Of a stretch of 54,150 nt of DNA, positions 12,582-24,533 are shown one piece after another. The notes under the pieces were generated by a model, which saw nothing but the letters and a program-made list of their open reading frames with translations, was not told the origin of the DNA and made no database searches. Origin of the DNA: Branchiostoma floridae (lineage: Eukaryota; Chordata; Leptocardii; Amphioxiformes; Branchiostomatidae); the NCBI RefSeq assembly GCF_000003815.2, contig NC_049991.1, positions 21,691,395 to 21,745,544 of the forward strand. Reading direction: 5' to 3'. The first letter of the stretch is position 1. The number at the start of each line of letters is the position of its first letter. Position numbers and translations under genes: made by a program.

Positions 12582-14321
12582 GCTGGTCTGGGGGGAGGCA
12601 AGGAGAGACTGTGGTTATGGTGTTATCTCTCTGCGATACTGTGAGCTTCGTTCACTGAGACACTGCTGTGCTGTTTTTTCATAATCTCGGTATTGCGTAT
12701 TGTGTAATGTAATTAGAAGACAACAAAATAAAGAAAACTTATGAAAATTCGCATATTCGTAGTTTATCTCTGAAATTCGTTGAGTAATTTTCTAACCTCA
12801 CAGTACCTCACCAGTGCCCCAAGTGCACCACCTTTAGGATTGTTGTCTTCTTAAGGTCCTGAGTTCGAATCGCAGGCAGTCACCAATGTCAATGTCGCTT
12901 GAGAAAAGTAATTTATCAACACACATATTTCTTTTCTCAATGTGAAGTAAGTACCTTGTAGAACTCTAAGCGGTAAGCGAGGACCTTATCTTAAGAGCTT
13001 GCTCTTTAAGTTAACCCACCTTAAGCGAAATGAATAAGGACAACAACATGCAATAAATAATACCAACATTTATTAAACTTTGAGGAGACGAAAATGCATG
13101 TTATATGACTAAGGCAGGTATGGCAGTTGATCCATATATTATAAATGCTCCAACATATGGTAACACAATATCTTGCCAACGTAAGGAAAGAAAAACACAG
13201 GGTTGGAACCATAACCAAACAATTTAGGAAGCTTCGAAGATGCGACACTCTCGATCGCATAATTTACGTACCTCTTTCCTAGCACCAAATTAACCACTTC
13301 TACCGCAGTGACAGCTGTTAAACACGCACAACAGCGACTTCAGGCCTAGCAGAGCGAGCGGAGATGAGATTCAGCTGCACACACCGGTCTACAGCGTGAC
13401 AAAACTACTAATACTGAGGCAAGATCATTTACAACGGCGAGATTTTATTGATCACGGCCGCCATTTTGGGTCATGACCTTCGGAGTCTGCCAATATGAAA
13501 AATAGGGAGGGAAACAGTTTTCTAACCATTATAAAGTGACACTAATTATCAATTACCATACTTAAGTAATCTACAAGATCCGTAAAAATCTCTATATATT
13601 ATGTGTGTGTTTAAGTCTGTCTGTTAAAAAAGATGTCGATTATTCTATGAGAGTTTGAAAGAAATTTTGTAACCAAGAGCACCCCCATCTTTATGTAGTT
13701 AATAGTATATCCACGTTGGGCAGTGTTCTCGGCCAAGGTCCGAATCTGGTGATGTTTACATTCTTACGTGATGATTTACACGAGTGTTAGGTCATGACAA
13801 CTGGCAGGCGTGAGTCATATGCTTTAGTCAAGGTGTTTGGACTATAAGAAATGGCATGTTGTTAGCTTGCATCGATAATATCTTGCGTCAAAACTAAAAA
13901 TGACATCAGCTAATCACGAAGCCAAAATGACAAAACTCCATAAACTTTTAACGTAATGCATTACCAATGTTCTATGATGTTAGCGGTAGATATTGCAGCA
14001 AATTTCATGCCATGTCATTACTTTTCTTCTCTTTTTAATCGGGTTTTGGGATAAATGAACACCCTAAAAATGCATTTTATTGTTACATTTCATTTCATTT
14101 CATTACTGAGATTGCTATCATCATTATCCAGTGTTGGCATTTTCCCTTCATGTTTTGTAGGAATGTGAGTGTAAACTGAGACCAGCTGGTGGGGACCGTT
14201 CATAAACACAGGCTGAGGATATTGCTGCAGGGCTGGTTCTGGGGATCGTTCTCAAATGATGTCTGTGTGGGGCTGGAACTGAGGGAATCTTTCAAAAGAA
14301 AGCGTAAACAATTTCTTAACC
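12582..14321. other. Divergent intergenic region between MEAK7-like and glycosidase-like genes
   Basis: About 1.7 kb holding the inferred 5' ends of both genes. A tRNA B-box-like GAGTTCGAATCGC at about 12862 hints at a SINE relic. No other coding signal is seen. Confidence 0.5.
13457..13468 (-). promoter_or_regulatory. YY1-type site in the probable MEAK7-like promoter
   Basis: The minus strand reads CAAAATGGCGGC, a full YY1 consensus, oriented with the MEAK7-like gene. A donor-like GTACGTAAAT lies about 190 bp downstream and a CCCCCCAG acceptor directly before the ATG exon, so a 5' UTR exon around 13275-13450 is likely. Confidence 0.45.
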
Positions 14322-17300
14322 ATGGCAACAGCAGCAGAAAATATCCCAAAGGTATTAACACTTTGTGTGTGTGTGCATGTGTGTGTGTGTGCATGTATGT
14401 GTGTGTGTGTGTATGTGTGTGTGCATGCGCGTGCGCGCATGCGTGTGTGTGTGCATTTCTATGTGTGTTCATGCGGGCATGCATGCATGTGTACATGTGT
14501 GTAGATGTATGTGTATGTAATACTATGTGTTAATGTGTTCAGGTGCTATCTAAGCTGCAGTGGATGCGAGAGCAGCACATCTGGCCCAACGGCCTGCGGT
14601 ATGTGTATCCGTCCATGTGTGTGTGTGTATGCGTGTGTGTGTGACTGTGTGTGTGTGTGTATGTATGTAAAAATATGTGTTGATGTGTCCAGGTGCTATC
14701 TAAGCTGCAGTGGATGCGGGAGCAGCACAGCTGGCCTAACAGCCTGCGGTACCTGTGTGTGTGTGCATAACGGCCTGCGGTATGTGTATGCGTGCATGTT
14801 TGTGTGTGTGTTCATGTGTGTGCGTGTACATCTGTGTGTATGTAATACTAACGTTATGTGTTAATGTGGTCAGGTGCTATCTAAGCTGCAGTGGATGCGA
14901 GAGCTAATCTCCAAGCAGATCCTACGGTAGCATAATATAGTATCAAAAGCTGGCAGAGGACTGAAGCCGGCTTAGGAGTGTGTTTTGCTACCGGGGATCT
15001 GCCTCCACTGAAACAGGGAGGAGCAGTTCTATTCAACAATGGTGTTGCTGCCCCTCCCTGTTGTCATGTGCTAATTATTTTACGAGTGACTTACACTGAG
15101 ACAAAGTCTTTGACCAGCACATGTCCCAGTTGGAAGTTAGCACCAAACAGGAAGGAGGGCAATTAGCACCTACACTGCAAACACAGTTTGAATGGGAAAC
15201 AATTGGATGTTAATAGCCTTTGTTCTAGCCGACTGGGGGCAGATTCTACATGGCAAATGTACACCTCTTGGCTGACTAACACTCCTTGGCCAGTTTGGTA
15301 CTATCTTATGCCATTGTAGGATCTGCTTGGAGATTAGCGAGAGCAGCACATCTGGCCCAACGGCCTGCGGTACCTGTGTGTTGTGTGTGTGTGTGTGTGC
15401 ATGCGTGTGTGCCTGCGTGCATGTAGATGTATGTGTTTGTAATACCATGTGTTTATGTTCCAGGTGCTATCCAAGCTCCAGTGGATGCGTGAGCAGCACA
15501 TCTGGCCCAACGGCCTGCGGTACCTGTGTATGTGTGCATAACGGCCTGCGGTATGTGTATGCGTGCATGTTTGTGTGTGTGTTCATGTGTGTGTGTGTGT
15601 ACATGTGTGTGTGTGTATGTGTGTAATACTATGTGTTTATGTGTTCAGGTGCTATCTAAGCTGCAGTGGATGCAGGAGCAGCACATCTGGCCCAACGGCC
15701 TGCGCTACCTGTGGACCGACGCCCACGGAGTCTGTCTCCTCGTTTCGCTCTACAAGGAACTCCAGGAGGAGAAGTACCTGAAGGTGGGCTCCACGACTTG
15801 GTGCGTCTTAAACTTTTAAAGATGACAGCTGACTTCTGTGTCTCCTTTGAGTGGGTTACCATGATTCCCCAAAATACAAAAAGCAGGATAGCCAAACATC
15901 TTCAGTGGTGTATACTAATATATAGGAGAATTCTTTTTACACAACCAGCAGGTACTTACATTGCAGGATCCTCATTGGTGCAATTCTTATCTCTTAAACT
16001 GTCGCAGTAAGGGGGTGAAGTCTGCTATCTCTGCTTGCCTCATTGCATATGTGTGTTCATGGCCTCTTACATACAGTAAACCTACACATGATATTCCCTT
16101 GTATTCCTTGTGTCTGTTTAACTTTCAGAATCCTGAAGTAGTCGTTTGGTCCCAAATTTGTACCGGTTATTTAGTAAGGCAGCAAGGATGAGGTTAAAGA
16201 GGAGTATTAAGAAATGCATGTATGTTGTATACTGATAATAAGCTCTTTCTTTTATATTTTCCTGATGCTTACTCTCTTCAACTTCCTGATAAAAGTAAAC
16301 CACTGTTGATATCCCTGCAGGAAGCAGAGGCGTTAGTTGCGGATGTTTATCGTGTTCTGGGGCGGCCGCGTGGACTGCGGATCGGCGAGGAGCCCGACCG
16401 AGACGGACAGTACTTCCACTACTTAACAAAATGGATGTACGCTCTGCACCAGCTCGGCAAGGTACGGGTGGGATGGGCTGGTACTGTAGCTTCAATGTGC
16501 GGAATAAGCAGTGCCTGTCCTTAGTGCTGAATACAGGGCTCTAGCCAGCGTCCGTTTTTCCGTCAATTGACGGAAATTTGTTGCGTCTGACGGAAAAATT
16601 TTCAAACCAATCCGTCAACCTTGACGGACAAAAATCCTTGGTGGAAGCTTCAGGCGGCTTGGGGACGCCGTCCACGGCCGTAAAACCCAAACACTGTTTG
16701 TTTTGCTATTGTTATGATTGTTGACAATGTGTGTCGGTGCCCTTTCGCATACGATAATCTCATTAAAACCCGTTTTTCAAGGTCTCAGTTCAGTCCTTCT
16801 AATTAATTTTCGCGACGATTGGAATTGGCTGACGGAAAAAAGTTTCGAGCTGGCTAAAGCCCTGGCTGAATAAGTAGTGCCTGTCTCTAGTGCTGATTGA
16901 CAGCTGATTGTCCAATGTTTTGAATAAACTGTGCCTGTCTATGGCGCTGATTATCGGGTGACTGTCCTTAGTGCTGAATAAGTATTGCCTGTCCGTAGTG
17001 CTGATTGACAGGTGACTGTCCAATGGGCTGAATAAGTAGTGCCTGTCCCTAGTGCTGATTGACAGGTGACTGTCCAATGTACAATAAACAGTGCCTGTCC
17101 TTACCTCAGCTGTTACTTGCATCTGTCCTTTCCAGGTGAAACCAGAGTACCATGAGCGAGCCGTGAAGTTAGCGAAGGACGTCCACCACGCCTTCTACGT
17201 GCCGGGGGTCGGGGTTCGCTGGAAGATGCTGGAGGATCTGTCCGGGCCCTACCCGGTAAGATCACTCACACTCACACACATTTATTCACTTACACTCACA

Positions 17301-17856
17301 CTCACACACATTCACTTACTCACACTCACACACACACTCACACACACTCATTCACTTACTCACACTCACACACACACTCATTCACTTACTCACACTCACA
17401 CACACTCACACACACACACACTCATTCACTCACTCACACTCACACACACTCATTCACTTACTCACACTCACACACACACACACTCACACACACTCACACT
17501 CAATCACTTACTCACACTCACACACACTCATTCACTTTCACACACACACACACACTCATTCACTTACTCACACTCACACACACACACTCATTCACTTACT
17601 CACACTCACACACACACACTCATTCACTTACTCACACTCACTCACACGCACACTCATTCACTTACTAGTACTCACACTCACACACACTCACCCTACCCGG
17701 TAAGATCACTCACACTCACTCATTCACCTACTCACACTCACTCATCCTGCCCGGTAAGATCACTCACACTCACACTCACTCATTCACTTACTCACACTCA
17801 CACACACTCAGCCTACCCGGTAAGATCACTCACACACACTCATTCACTTACTTACA

Positions 17857-17912
<56 letters not shown>

Positions 17913-20053
17913 ACCCGGTAAGTGAGTAATCTTACAGGGTAGAGTTAGTAACAGTTAAGTGTGTATGAGTGTGAGTGTAATTGTGAGTGATCTAACAGGG
18001 TAAGGCCAGGAAAAGTCACAGTTAATCTTTATTTTTAAAAATTCTCTTGTGTCCTGTCTCATTTTCTATATTCTAATAATCTGTACAGTCATATATGTCC
18101 TTGTGTTTCTTATCATTTAAGATCACTCACACTCACCCTACCCTTTATGATGGTGTCAGCTTTCTAAGGTCACAGTTTATCAAGCTTCTCTGTTGTCTTT
18201 TTTGTCCAGGGTTACGGCCTCGGAGGGGGGGTGGGTGGTTGTGGTGCTGTAGGACGTCAATAATGTATGGTGGGTTTGTTTCCATGTCCAGGGTTACAGC
18301 CTGGGTGGACTGGACTTGTGTATAATGAGTTTGTTTCCATGTCCAGGGTTACGGCCTTGGTGGGCTCGACTTCTACGACGGGTTTGTGACGTACCGGCTG
18401 CTGGACCCGGCGGCGCTGTCAGCCGAGATCGTCAACATGCAGCAGCTGGTCATGAAGAACTACAGGAGCTTCAGCTGCACTCAGGTGGGCGTCAGGGAGG
18501 GCTGTGATTGGTCAGGATTGCCATGGGGACATTGAGTTGCTAGGGAACACTATAATTAGTCAGAAGTTGGGGGTTGCCCTGGAGACAATAATTGCTAGGG
18601 AATGCTGTGGTTGATTGCAGATTGCTTTCATTGGTGACATTTGTAGGTTTTAGAGCTTGGTTCTTGGACTTAGAAGGATGAAGCACTTGTTATTGTTAGT
18701 CTTGCATGTGCTGCAATACAAGCACAATAAAATGGAGTGTCACAAGTGATGATGATCTCTGATTAAGGTAGAAGATAAGAATTTGCCATTCTTACTGGCT
18801 CTCTACTGTAAGAGGTATTTGCTAGCAGCCTGCCTAACTGAGTGAGTAGCCCCTGGAAGCAAGAGACTGTCATGCAGGTTAGTATTACACGTATCTCTCC
18901 CACCCCCAGGACCTGGGTCTCGGCGAGTGCTTGTGGATGTCTCACTTCTTCCCCGACGAAGAATGGGCCAAGACCTTGCGCCAAAGGTCAGAGGTCACAT
19001 TGGACTCAATGTGGGTGCAGACGGGGGAGGGTCGCGGGTACTTCTGCCGACACCCCGTGGCGCGGAAAACCGTTTTTGGCTTCACCAACTTCGGGGTGTC
19101 GTACGGATTGCAGTCGGTCGGGCTGTGGCCAGACAGGGTCTCCCAGCTGCACGCGTTCTTCGACACGTACAAGTCCGAGGATGACTATGATACTAAGAGT
19201 ATCACTCATGTCATGCACTGTAACAGTCTGTTTCCTGGAGTCATGATTACATGAGTTACTGACTGCTCTATGTTTATAAGGAAGTACTGTTACAGTACTA
19301 CATTTAAGTTTATGGAGATTTAACCTTGCGATGGGGAGAAAATGGTGTGTTACTTTGCAGTCTGTTTGTTTGTTGTTGAAACAATGCTTTGGCCAGTCAT
19401 AGGACAGAACAAGCATTTTTGCATTGAAGTTACCAGGAAAAATCTTAAGTTAAAACATTGATGATATTTGACATGTGTACCATTGAAAGCTGTCAAACTT
19501 AACTGGCCATGGATTGTTTAATAATTTTTTACTGACTGAACAGGCAGCAATATTGCTATATATAGGTGCTTCCAATTGTTTAAATGAATAATTTAGGATT
19601 TCAAGTTGCTGCTTTAACTAACTGTGATGGTATTGTTACTAATAAATACAGAAAGATAAAACATGTAGAAAGACGTACTTTCCTAAACTGGTCAGAAATT
19701 TCAGATGTCCATTTCTAAAACAAAGTTTCATTGATGGTGGTTATCTGTGTCTCTCCCTGCTGCACCGAAGGAGCGAGACGACCTTGAACTCCATGTGGGT
19801 GGAGAAGAGCGGCCTGTTTGCCAAGGACAAGGGTTACTTCTGCCGTGAACCCGGGCACCGAGGGGTCAAGTTTGCCTTCACCAACTTCGGCGTGTCTCTC
19901 GGACTCCAAGCTGCGGGAATCTGGCCGGAGAGGGTGGAGAAGCTTCACGGGTTCTTCGAGAGTTACAAGTCGAACGATGAGTATGATACGGACGCAATCA
20001 CCCACGTTATGCACTGCAACAGCCTGTTTCCTGGGGTTCTGGGGAAGGAGTGA
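14322..20053 (+). CDS. Uncharacterised protein, possible six-hairpin glycosidase-like fold, with alternative 3' ends
   Basis: Exons at 14322-14351, 15649-15783, 16321-16461, 17136-17255 and 18347-18484 all join in phase 0. They are followed either by the readthrough terminal exon 18910-19254 (stop after FPGVMIT, about 302 aa) or by 18910-18986 spliced to 19771-20053 (ending FPGVLGKE, about 307 aa). The start ACCATGG is a good Kozak match. Motifs include QEQHIWPNGLRYLWTD, GEEPDRDGQYFHYLTKWMYA, LDFYDGFVTYRLL, LGLGECLWMSHFFPDEEW and a C-terminal GYFCR...FTNFGVS-GLQ. Paired aromatic-rich helices with an acidic D-R-D-G-Q-Y-F-H-Y-L-T-K-W motif suggest an (alpha/alpha) toroid of the six-hairpin glycosidase superfamily. 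That is fold-level inference; I recognise no specific enzyme. No signal peptide or membrane segment is visible, so a cytosolic protein is likely. AATAAA at 19641 could end the short form and AATAAA at 20721 the long form. Confidence 0.7.
14545..15530 (+). repeat. Acceptor-side copies of glycosidase-like exon 2 alternating with (TG)n
   Basis: Copies at 14543-14600, 14693-14750, 14874-14903 (continuing at 15338) and 15463-15522 each carry the acceptor TTCAG and the QWM-EQHIWPNGLR coding start, then run into TG microsatellite. The true exon is the innermost, at 15649. Confidence 0.9.
14904..15337. mobile_element. MITE inserted into a decoy exon copy, 434 bp
   Basis: Inverted ends CTAATCTCCAAGCAGATCCT and its complement extend for about 50 bp. 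The element splits an exon 2 copy and is flanked by CGAGAG on both sides (14898-14903, 15338-15343). Confidence 0.8.
16535..16863. mobile_element. MITE-like element with AGGGCT termini
   Basis: AGGGCTCTAGCCAGC at the left pairs with GCTGGCTAAAGCCCT at the right; internal TGACGGA motifs repeat. It lies in the intron after exon 3 and interrupts or abuts the GTGCTGAATA minisatellite. Confidence 0.65.
16864..17100. repeat. Minisatellite, unit about 60-75 bp
   Basis: Repeats of GCTGAATAAGTAGTGCCTGTCC...GCTGATTGACAGGTGACTGTCC, about four units. Confidence 0.8.
17256..17930 (+). repeat. CACACTCA satellite with donor-side copies of glycosidase-like exon 4
   Basis: Long (CACACTCATTCACTTACT)n tract with four extra copies of the CCCTACCCG/GTAAGATCACT or CCTGCCCG donor junction at about 17690, 17745, 17812 and 17910. 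Confidence 0.9.
18203..18346 (+). repeat. Two acceptor-side copies of glycosidase-like exon 5
   Basis: GTCCAGGGTTACGGCCT and GTCCAGGGTTACAGCCTGGG precede the true GTCCAG/GGTTACGGCC acceptor at 18346. Confidence 0.8.
18910..19254 (+). CDS. Terminal exon, proximal version (short isoform)
   Basis: This exon follows a CACCCCCAG acceptor and reads DLGLGECLWMSHFFPDEEW through SITHVMHCNSLFPGVMIT to a stop. After residue 25 the frame crosses an embedded donor, AAAG followed by GTCAGAG, at 18986/18987. If that donor is ignored the exon stays open to the TGA at 19252-19254. The part beyond the donor resembles the separate exon at 19771 at roughly two of three residues. Confidence 0.7.
   Translation, partial: DLGLGECLWMSHFFPDEEWAKTLRQRSEVTLDSMWVQTGEGRGYFCRHPVARKTVFGFTNFGVSYGLQSVGLWPDRVSQLHAFFDTYKSEDDYDTKSITHVMHCNSLFPGVMIT
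19641..19646 (+). terminator. AATAAA for the short form of the glycosidase-like gene
   Basis: Lies 387 bp past the proximal stop codon and before the distal terminal exon. Confidence 0.35.
19771..20053 (+). CDS. Terminal exon, distal duplicated version (long isoform)
   Basis: The acceptor is CTGCACCGAAG behind a pyrimidine-rich tract. Spliced from the donor at 18986, the junction codon AG+G restores Arg and continues SETTLNSMWVEK, paralogous to SEVTLDSMWVQ in the proximal exon. It ends FPGVLGKE and stop. Phase matches exactly, which argues that this is a real alternative rather than a relic. Confidence 0.65.
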
Positions 20054-20720
20054 TCAAGGAGTGTGCCGACATTCTTCAAACTTAAGACTGTTGATCTTCC
20101 CTTTTGGAATCTGAGTCAAAATACAGACACAGTGATGAACTTAGTCTAGTACTGTAACAACCTCCTCCCAGGGGTTCTAGGAAAGGAATGAACATTATGG
20201 CGTGATCAAGGAGAGTTCATCAGATATTGGCCATTCTTGAAACCAAGAACACTTGCTGTTTCCTTTTGGAACCTAAGTCAAAGTACAGACACAGGGATGA
20301 ACTGCAACACCCTGATTCCTTAGGGGGTTTGGGGGGAAGTAATTATGAAGGAGCTCTAAAGAGTGTTGTAAACAATTTGCATGATTGTATAACTAACTAC
20401 AAATAGCTGACTAGAGTGGGACTCTGCATGGGAAAAGTTGTACAAATGCGCTGGAACATTTTTGTCAACTTATTGTTATGTTGCAATACTGTGCTCCTTA
20501 CAAAGGAAGACTTAGTTAGTGTGAATGCCTTTATGCAGGTAATTATTACTCTGTCCAAGTGTCATCCTTGGAATGTCTTTGCATTGTGTATCCATGCATG
20601 CTTGTATGTATGTATTTATTTTTATATCAGTCTGAGAATGACTATAACTATTGGTTTGGATCAACAAGACAAATACGGTTCATCCAGTAAACTTTATGTG
20701 AAAAATTTGCTTTCATAAGA

Positions 20721-20726
20721 AATAAA
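20721..20726 (+). terminator. AATAAA for the long form of the glycosidase-like gene
   Basis: Lies about 670 bp beyond the distal stop codon; no closer canonical signal was noticed. Confidence 0.35.
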
Positions 20727-21852
20727 ACTAATTCTTTACGAGATGAATACAACTTGTCTAATTCATGCGTATTTTCTAGTACGTAAAAAATCTGCTACTA
20801 ACATTGTCTCTAGTAACATCAGATTCTGTAGTACCTTAAGTTTGTCTTTTTGCTAACTGTTCTTTATGTAGCTACAGCTGCTTTATTTTGTCACAGTAAC
20901 TTTCTCTCTGGAGCTTAACTTTATAAAATGCTCACTTCTCTAGTTATCAACTTCAAGTTGATTGGAATGATATTTCTTAGAGACATAGATCTAATGTTTA
21001 CACCATTTTCAGACATTTGCTATATCAATAGTTAACTATTGGCAAGCAGTGCCTTCTTTAACTTTCTCAAAGACAAGACATGAACAAGGCATTAATGTCT
21101 TAAAATGCATCTCTTCAAGGATAAGTGTGGCCTGAAACATCAGCTTATGCTGCCTGGGTTAAAGTTAAAGTTGCCCTGCCTGGGTATCTATATGTAAATC
21201 TCCATCGATTTCAAGGTTTGAGTACATTTTATTCTCCAACTACTTTTGGCTTGACATTCATTAGTATCCAAGTATCAAAGGTGAGCCAAAACATGTCAGA
21301 ATGTGCTGCGACCGGTCATACAAGTACTGTGAAATCACATCAGCTAAGCCTAAAACAGTTTATTTCACATGAAAGACTGCCAGCCCTGCCATGTCCGCCC
21401 AGGGTTCTCCCCAGAGAGTGGAATAAGGGAGGCCCTCCAATATACTCTCAGCCAGCTCCACAGTATACTATACTATTTTTCAAATTTAGTGTGTTTCTTC
21501 CCTATTTTCTTTGTTAGTTTTGCTAACTTAAAGATAAATGACAATCCACAGATTTTTGTACCAAGTGGCATCATTTTTCCAGTCAGCATTGTCTGCAAAA
21601 ACTTGTGAATGAGCAATGATCAAAACAATAGTAGTTTTGCCACTTCACAACAAAGGAATAACAACAGTATATTATACTTGTAGTATTTGACACCCTCTGT
21701 CATTGCAAAATGAACCCATTTTCATGAAAGTGCAGCGCGTTGGTGCGGGTTATTTTTGCCAGCCCCTCCACTATACTAAAAAATTCTGGGGAGAACCCTG
21801 CCGCCCCAGTATGTTGGGGTCCGTAGCCTGGTCAACGTTGTTTGTTTGTTTG

Positions 21853-21858
21853 TTTATT
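21853..21858 (-). terminator. Poly(A) signal abutting the PRKDC stop codon
   Basis: The minus strand reads TGA followed at once by AATAAA. A similar AATAAA in a duplicated terminal-exon fragment near 21360 could serve instead. Confidence 0.4.
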
Positions 21859-22063
21859 TCACATGAACGACTGCCACCCCTGCCACGTGCGCCCCAGGAT
21901 GTTGGGGTCCGTCGCCTGGTCGATCAGGCAGGCCACCTGATCCTCCACACTTAGCCCCTCCGCAGGCTTCTGGGCGCGCACATCCTTCCCTCCGTCGCCC
22001 GCGGCAACATGGCAGAAAGACTTGAACCAGGGGAAGCTCTTGTGGCCCAGCTGGAGTTCAGCT
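21859..22063 (-). CDS. PRKDC: PRKDC terminal exon: FATC domain and stop
   Basis: Reads [40 protein letters not shown] and [20 protein letters not shown], then TGA. The FATC core [14 protein letters not shown] is identical to vertebrates. AATAAA begins immediately after the stop codon. Confidence 0.97.
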
Positions 22064-23935
22064 CTGTGGAACGGTAGGGCAAACAAGTGTCAATTTCTTG
22101 GTAGGACTAACATGTTCAGGGAATGTAAATGATTGTATAGTTAGGTATCAAAGTAAACAATATTCAAATACAATTCAATCTCTACAACTACCGGTAGACT
22201 GTTCCCCGCGCCTGTCATGGGGACCCAACGATCATTGATCAGCTTTGTAAGGAGCCAAGAACTTTCAAACACCACTGTTCATACAATTCAATCTCTACAA
22301 CTAGAAAAAAAAGGAAATTCAGCTTCTGGTCATTTCAAATTGAGAAGGATCAAGTTCAGGATCAAAGGACTGGCAAAAAAGTTTCAGTCTAAAAGCATCG
22401 TTGAATCCATAGTTTATATTGAATATTTCCCAAAACTTTAAATCCGCTCACTTGGTGATGTGTGTCGGGTTGACCCCCTGTAGCTTCTTGGCAGCAAACT
22501 TGATCTTCTCCCTCGGGTACCAGCTGATGTCGTCAAGGTCGTCATCCTCCCCAACCATGCCCTTGTCCATCTGCTTGGCAGCAAAGTTCTAAAAGAAGAC
22601 ACGTGATGGATTACTGTTAAGAGGAATAAACCCTCAGGGGTACGATTTCTAAACTATGAAATAGTTGAAAGGTTACCTTCCAGTCCAGATGGGGCTCCTT
22701 GATGAAGACGTCCATGGTGTTGAGGAGGATGTTGGGTCAGAGGTTAGGGGTAAAGGTGAAAGGTTACCTTCCAGTCCAGATGTGGCTCCTTGATGAAGAC
22801 GTCCATGGTGTTAAGGATGATGTTAGGTCGAAGATTAGGGGTAAAGGTAAAAGGTGAAAGGTTACCTTCCAGTCCAGATGCGGCTCCTTGATGAAGACGT
22901 CCATGGTGTTGAGAAGGATGTTGGGGGTAAGAATAGGGGTAAAGGTTAAAGGTGAAAAGTTACCTTCCAGTCCAGATGCGGCTCCTTGATGAAGACGTCC
23001 ATGGTGTTGAGGAGGATGTTGGGGGTAAGAATAGGGGTAAAGGTTAAAGGTGAAAAGTTACCTTCCAGTCCAGATGCGGCTCCTTGATGAAGACGTCCAT
23101 GGTGTTGAGAAGGATGTTGGGGGTAAGAATAGGGGTAAAGGTTAAAGGTGAAAAGTTACCTTCCAGTCCAGATGCGGCTCCTTGATGAAGACGTCCATGG
23201 TGTTGAGAAGGATGTTGGGGGTAAGAATAGGGGTAAAGGTTAAAGGTGAAAAGTTACCTTCCAGTCCAGATGCGGCTCCTTGATGAAGACGTCCATGGTG
23301 TTGAGGAGGATGTTGGGGGTAAGAATAGGGGTAAAGGTTAAAGGTGAAAAGTTACCTTCCAGTCCAGATGCGGCTCCTTGATGAAGACGTCCATGGTGTG
23401 GAGAAGGATGTTGGGGGTAAGAATAGGGGTAAAGGTTAAAGGTGAAAAGTTACCTTCCAGTCCAGATGGGGCTCCTTGATGAAGACGTCCATGGTGTTGA
23501 GAAGGATGTTGGGGGTAAGAATAGGGGTAAAGGTTAAAGGTGAAAAGTTACCTTCCAGTCCAGATGCGGCTCCTTGATGAAGACGTCCATGGTGTTGAGA
23601 AGGATGTGGGGGNNNNNNNNNNNNNNNNNNNNNNNNNNNNNNNNNNNNNNNNNNNNNNNNNNNNNNNNNNNNNNNNNNNNNNNNNNNNNNNNNNNNNNNN
23701 NNNNNNNNNNNNGGCAGGTGCTGGTAACAACAAGTAAACAACATCAACAACAACATCAACAACAAAAACAACAACATCAAAAACAACAACTGTTGGTCAG
23801 GCAGAACGGTATCAGCTCAGGCACTGGAAGGTGCTGGGAACAAGGAAACATCAACAACAACAACAACAACAACAATCGTGGGTCAGGCAGAACGGCATCA
23901 ACTCTGGCACGGGCAGGTGCTGGTAACAACAAGTA

Positions 23936-23968
<33 letters not shown>

Positions 23969-24493
23969 TGTGAGTCAGGCAGAATGGGCAGGTGCTGGGG
24001 ACAAGTAAACAACAACTGTAGGTCAGGCGGAACGGCATCAGCTCTGGCACTGGGAGGTGCTGGGGACAACAAGTAAACATCAACAACAACAACATCAACT
24101 GTGGGTCAGGTGGAACGGCATCAGCTCAGGCACTGGGAGGTGCTGGGGACAAGTAAACAACAACATAAACAACAACAACAACAATTGTGGGTCAGGCGGA
24201 ACGGCATCAGCTCGGGCACGGGGAGGTGCTGGGAACAAGTAAACAACAACATCATCAACAACAACAACAACCGTGGGTCAGGCGGAACGGCATCAACTCG
24301 GGAACGGGCAGGTGCTGGGGACAACAAGTAAACAACAACATCAACAACAACAACTGTGGGTCAGGCGGAAGGGCATCAGCTCGGGCACTGGGAGGTGCTG
24401 GGAACAAGTAAACAACAACATCATCAACAACAACAACCGTGGGTCAGGCGGAATGGCATCAGCTCGGGCACTGGGAGGTGCTGGGGACAAGTA

Positions 24494-24533
<40 letters not shown>

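Larger units (their letters stand above)
20054..21858. other. Convergent 3' intergenic region
   Basis: The two genes point at each other here. Fragments at about 21358-21415 and 21765-21850 resemble the PRKDC terminal exon end (GCCCAG/CCCCAG..GTTCTCCCC, ACTGCCA-CCCTGCCA) and are donor-side-type copies beyond the stop codon. Otherwise AT-rich with no gene. Confidence 0.55.

Noticed and set aside
12860-12880. Possible tRNA gene (GAGTTCGAATCGC)
   Set aside because: A B-box-like match without a foldable cloverleaf; at most a SINE relic.
17091-17921. 276-aa His/Thr/Ser-rich ORF
   Set aside because: Only the first 40 or so codons of the real exon are genuine; the rest is CACACTCA satellite read past the donor at 17255.
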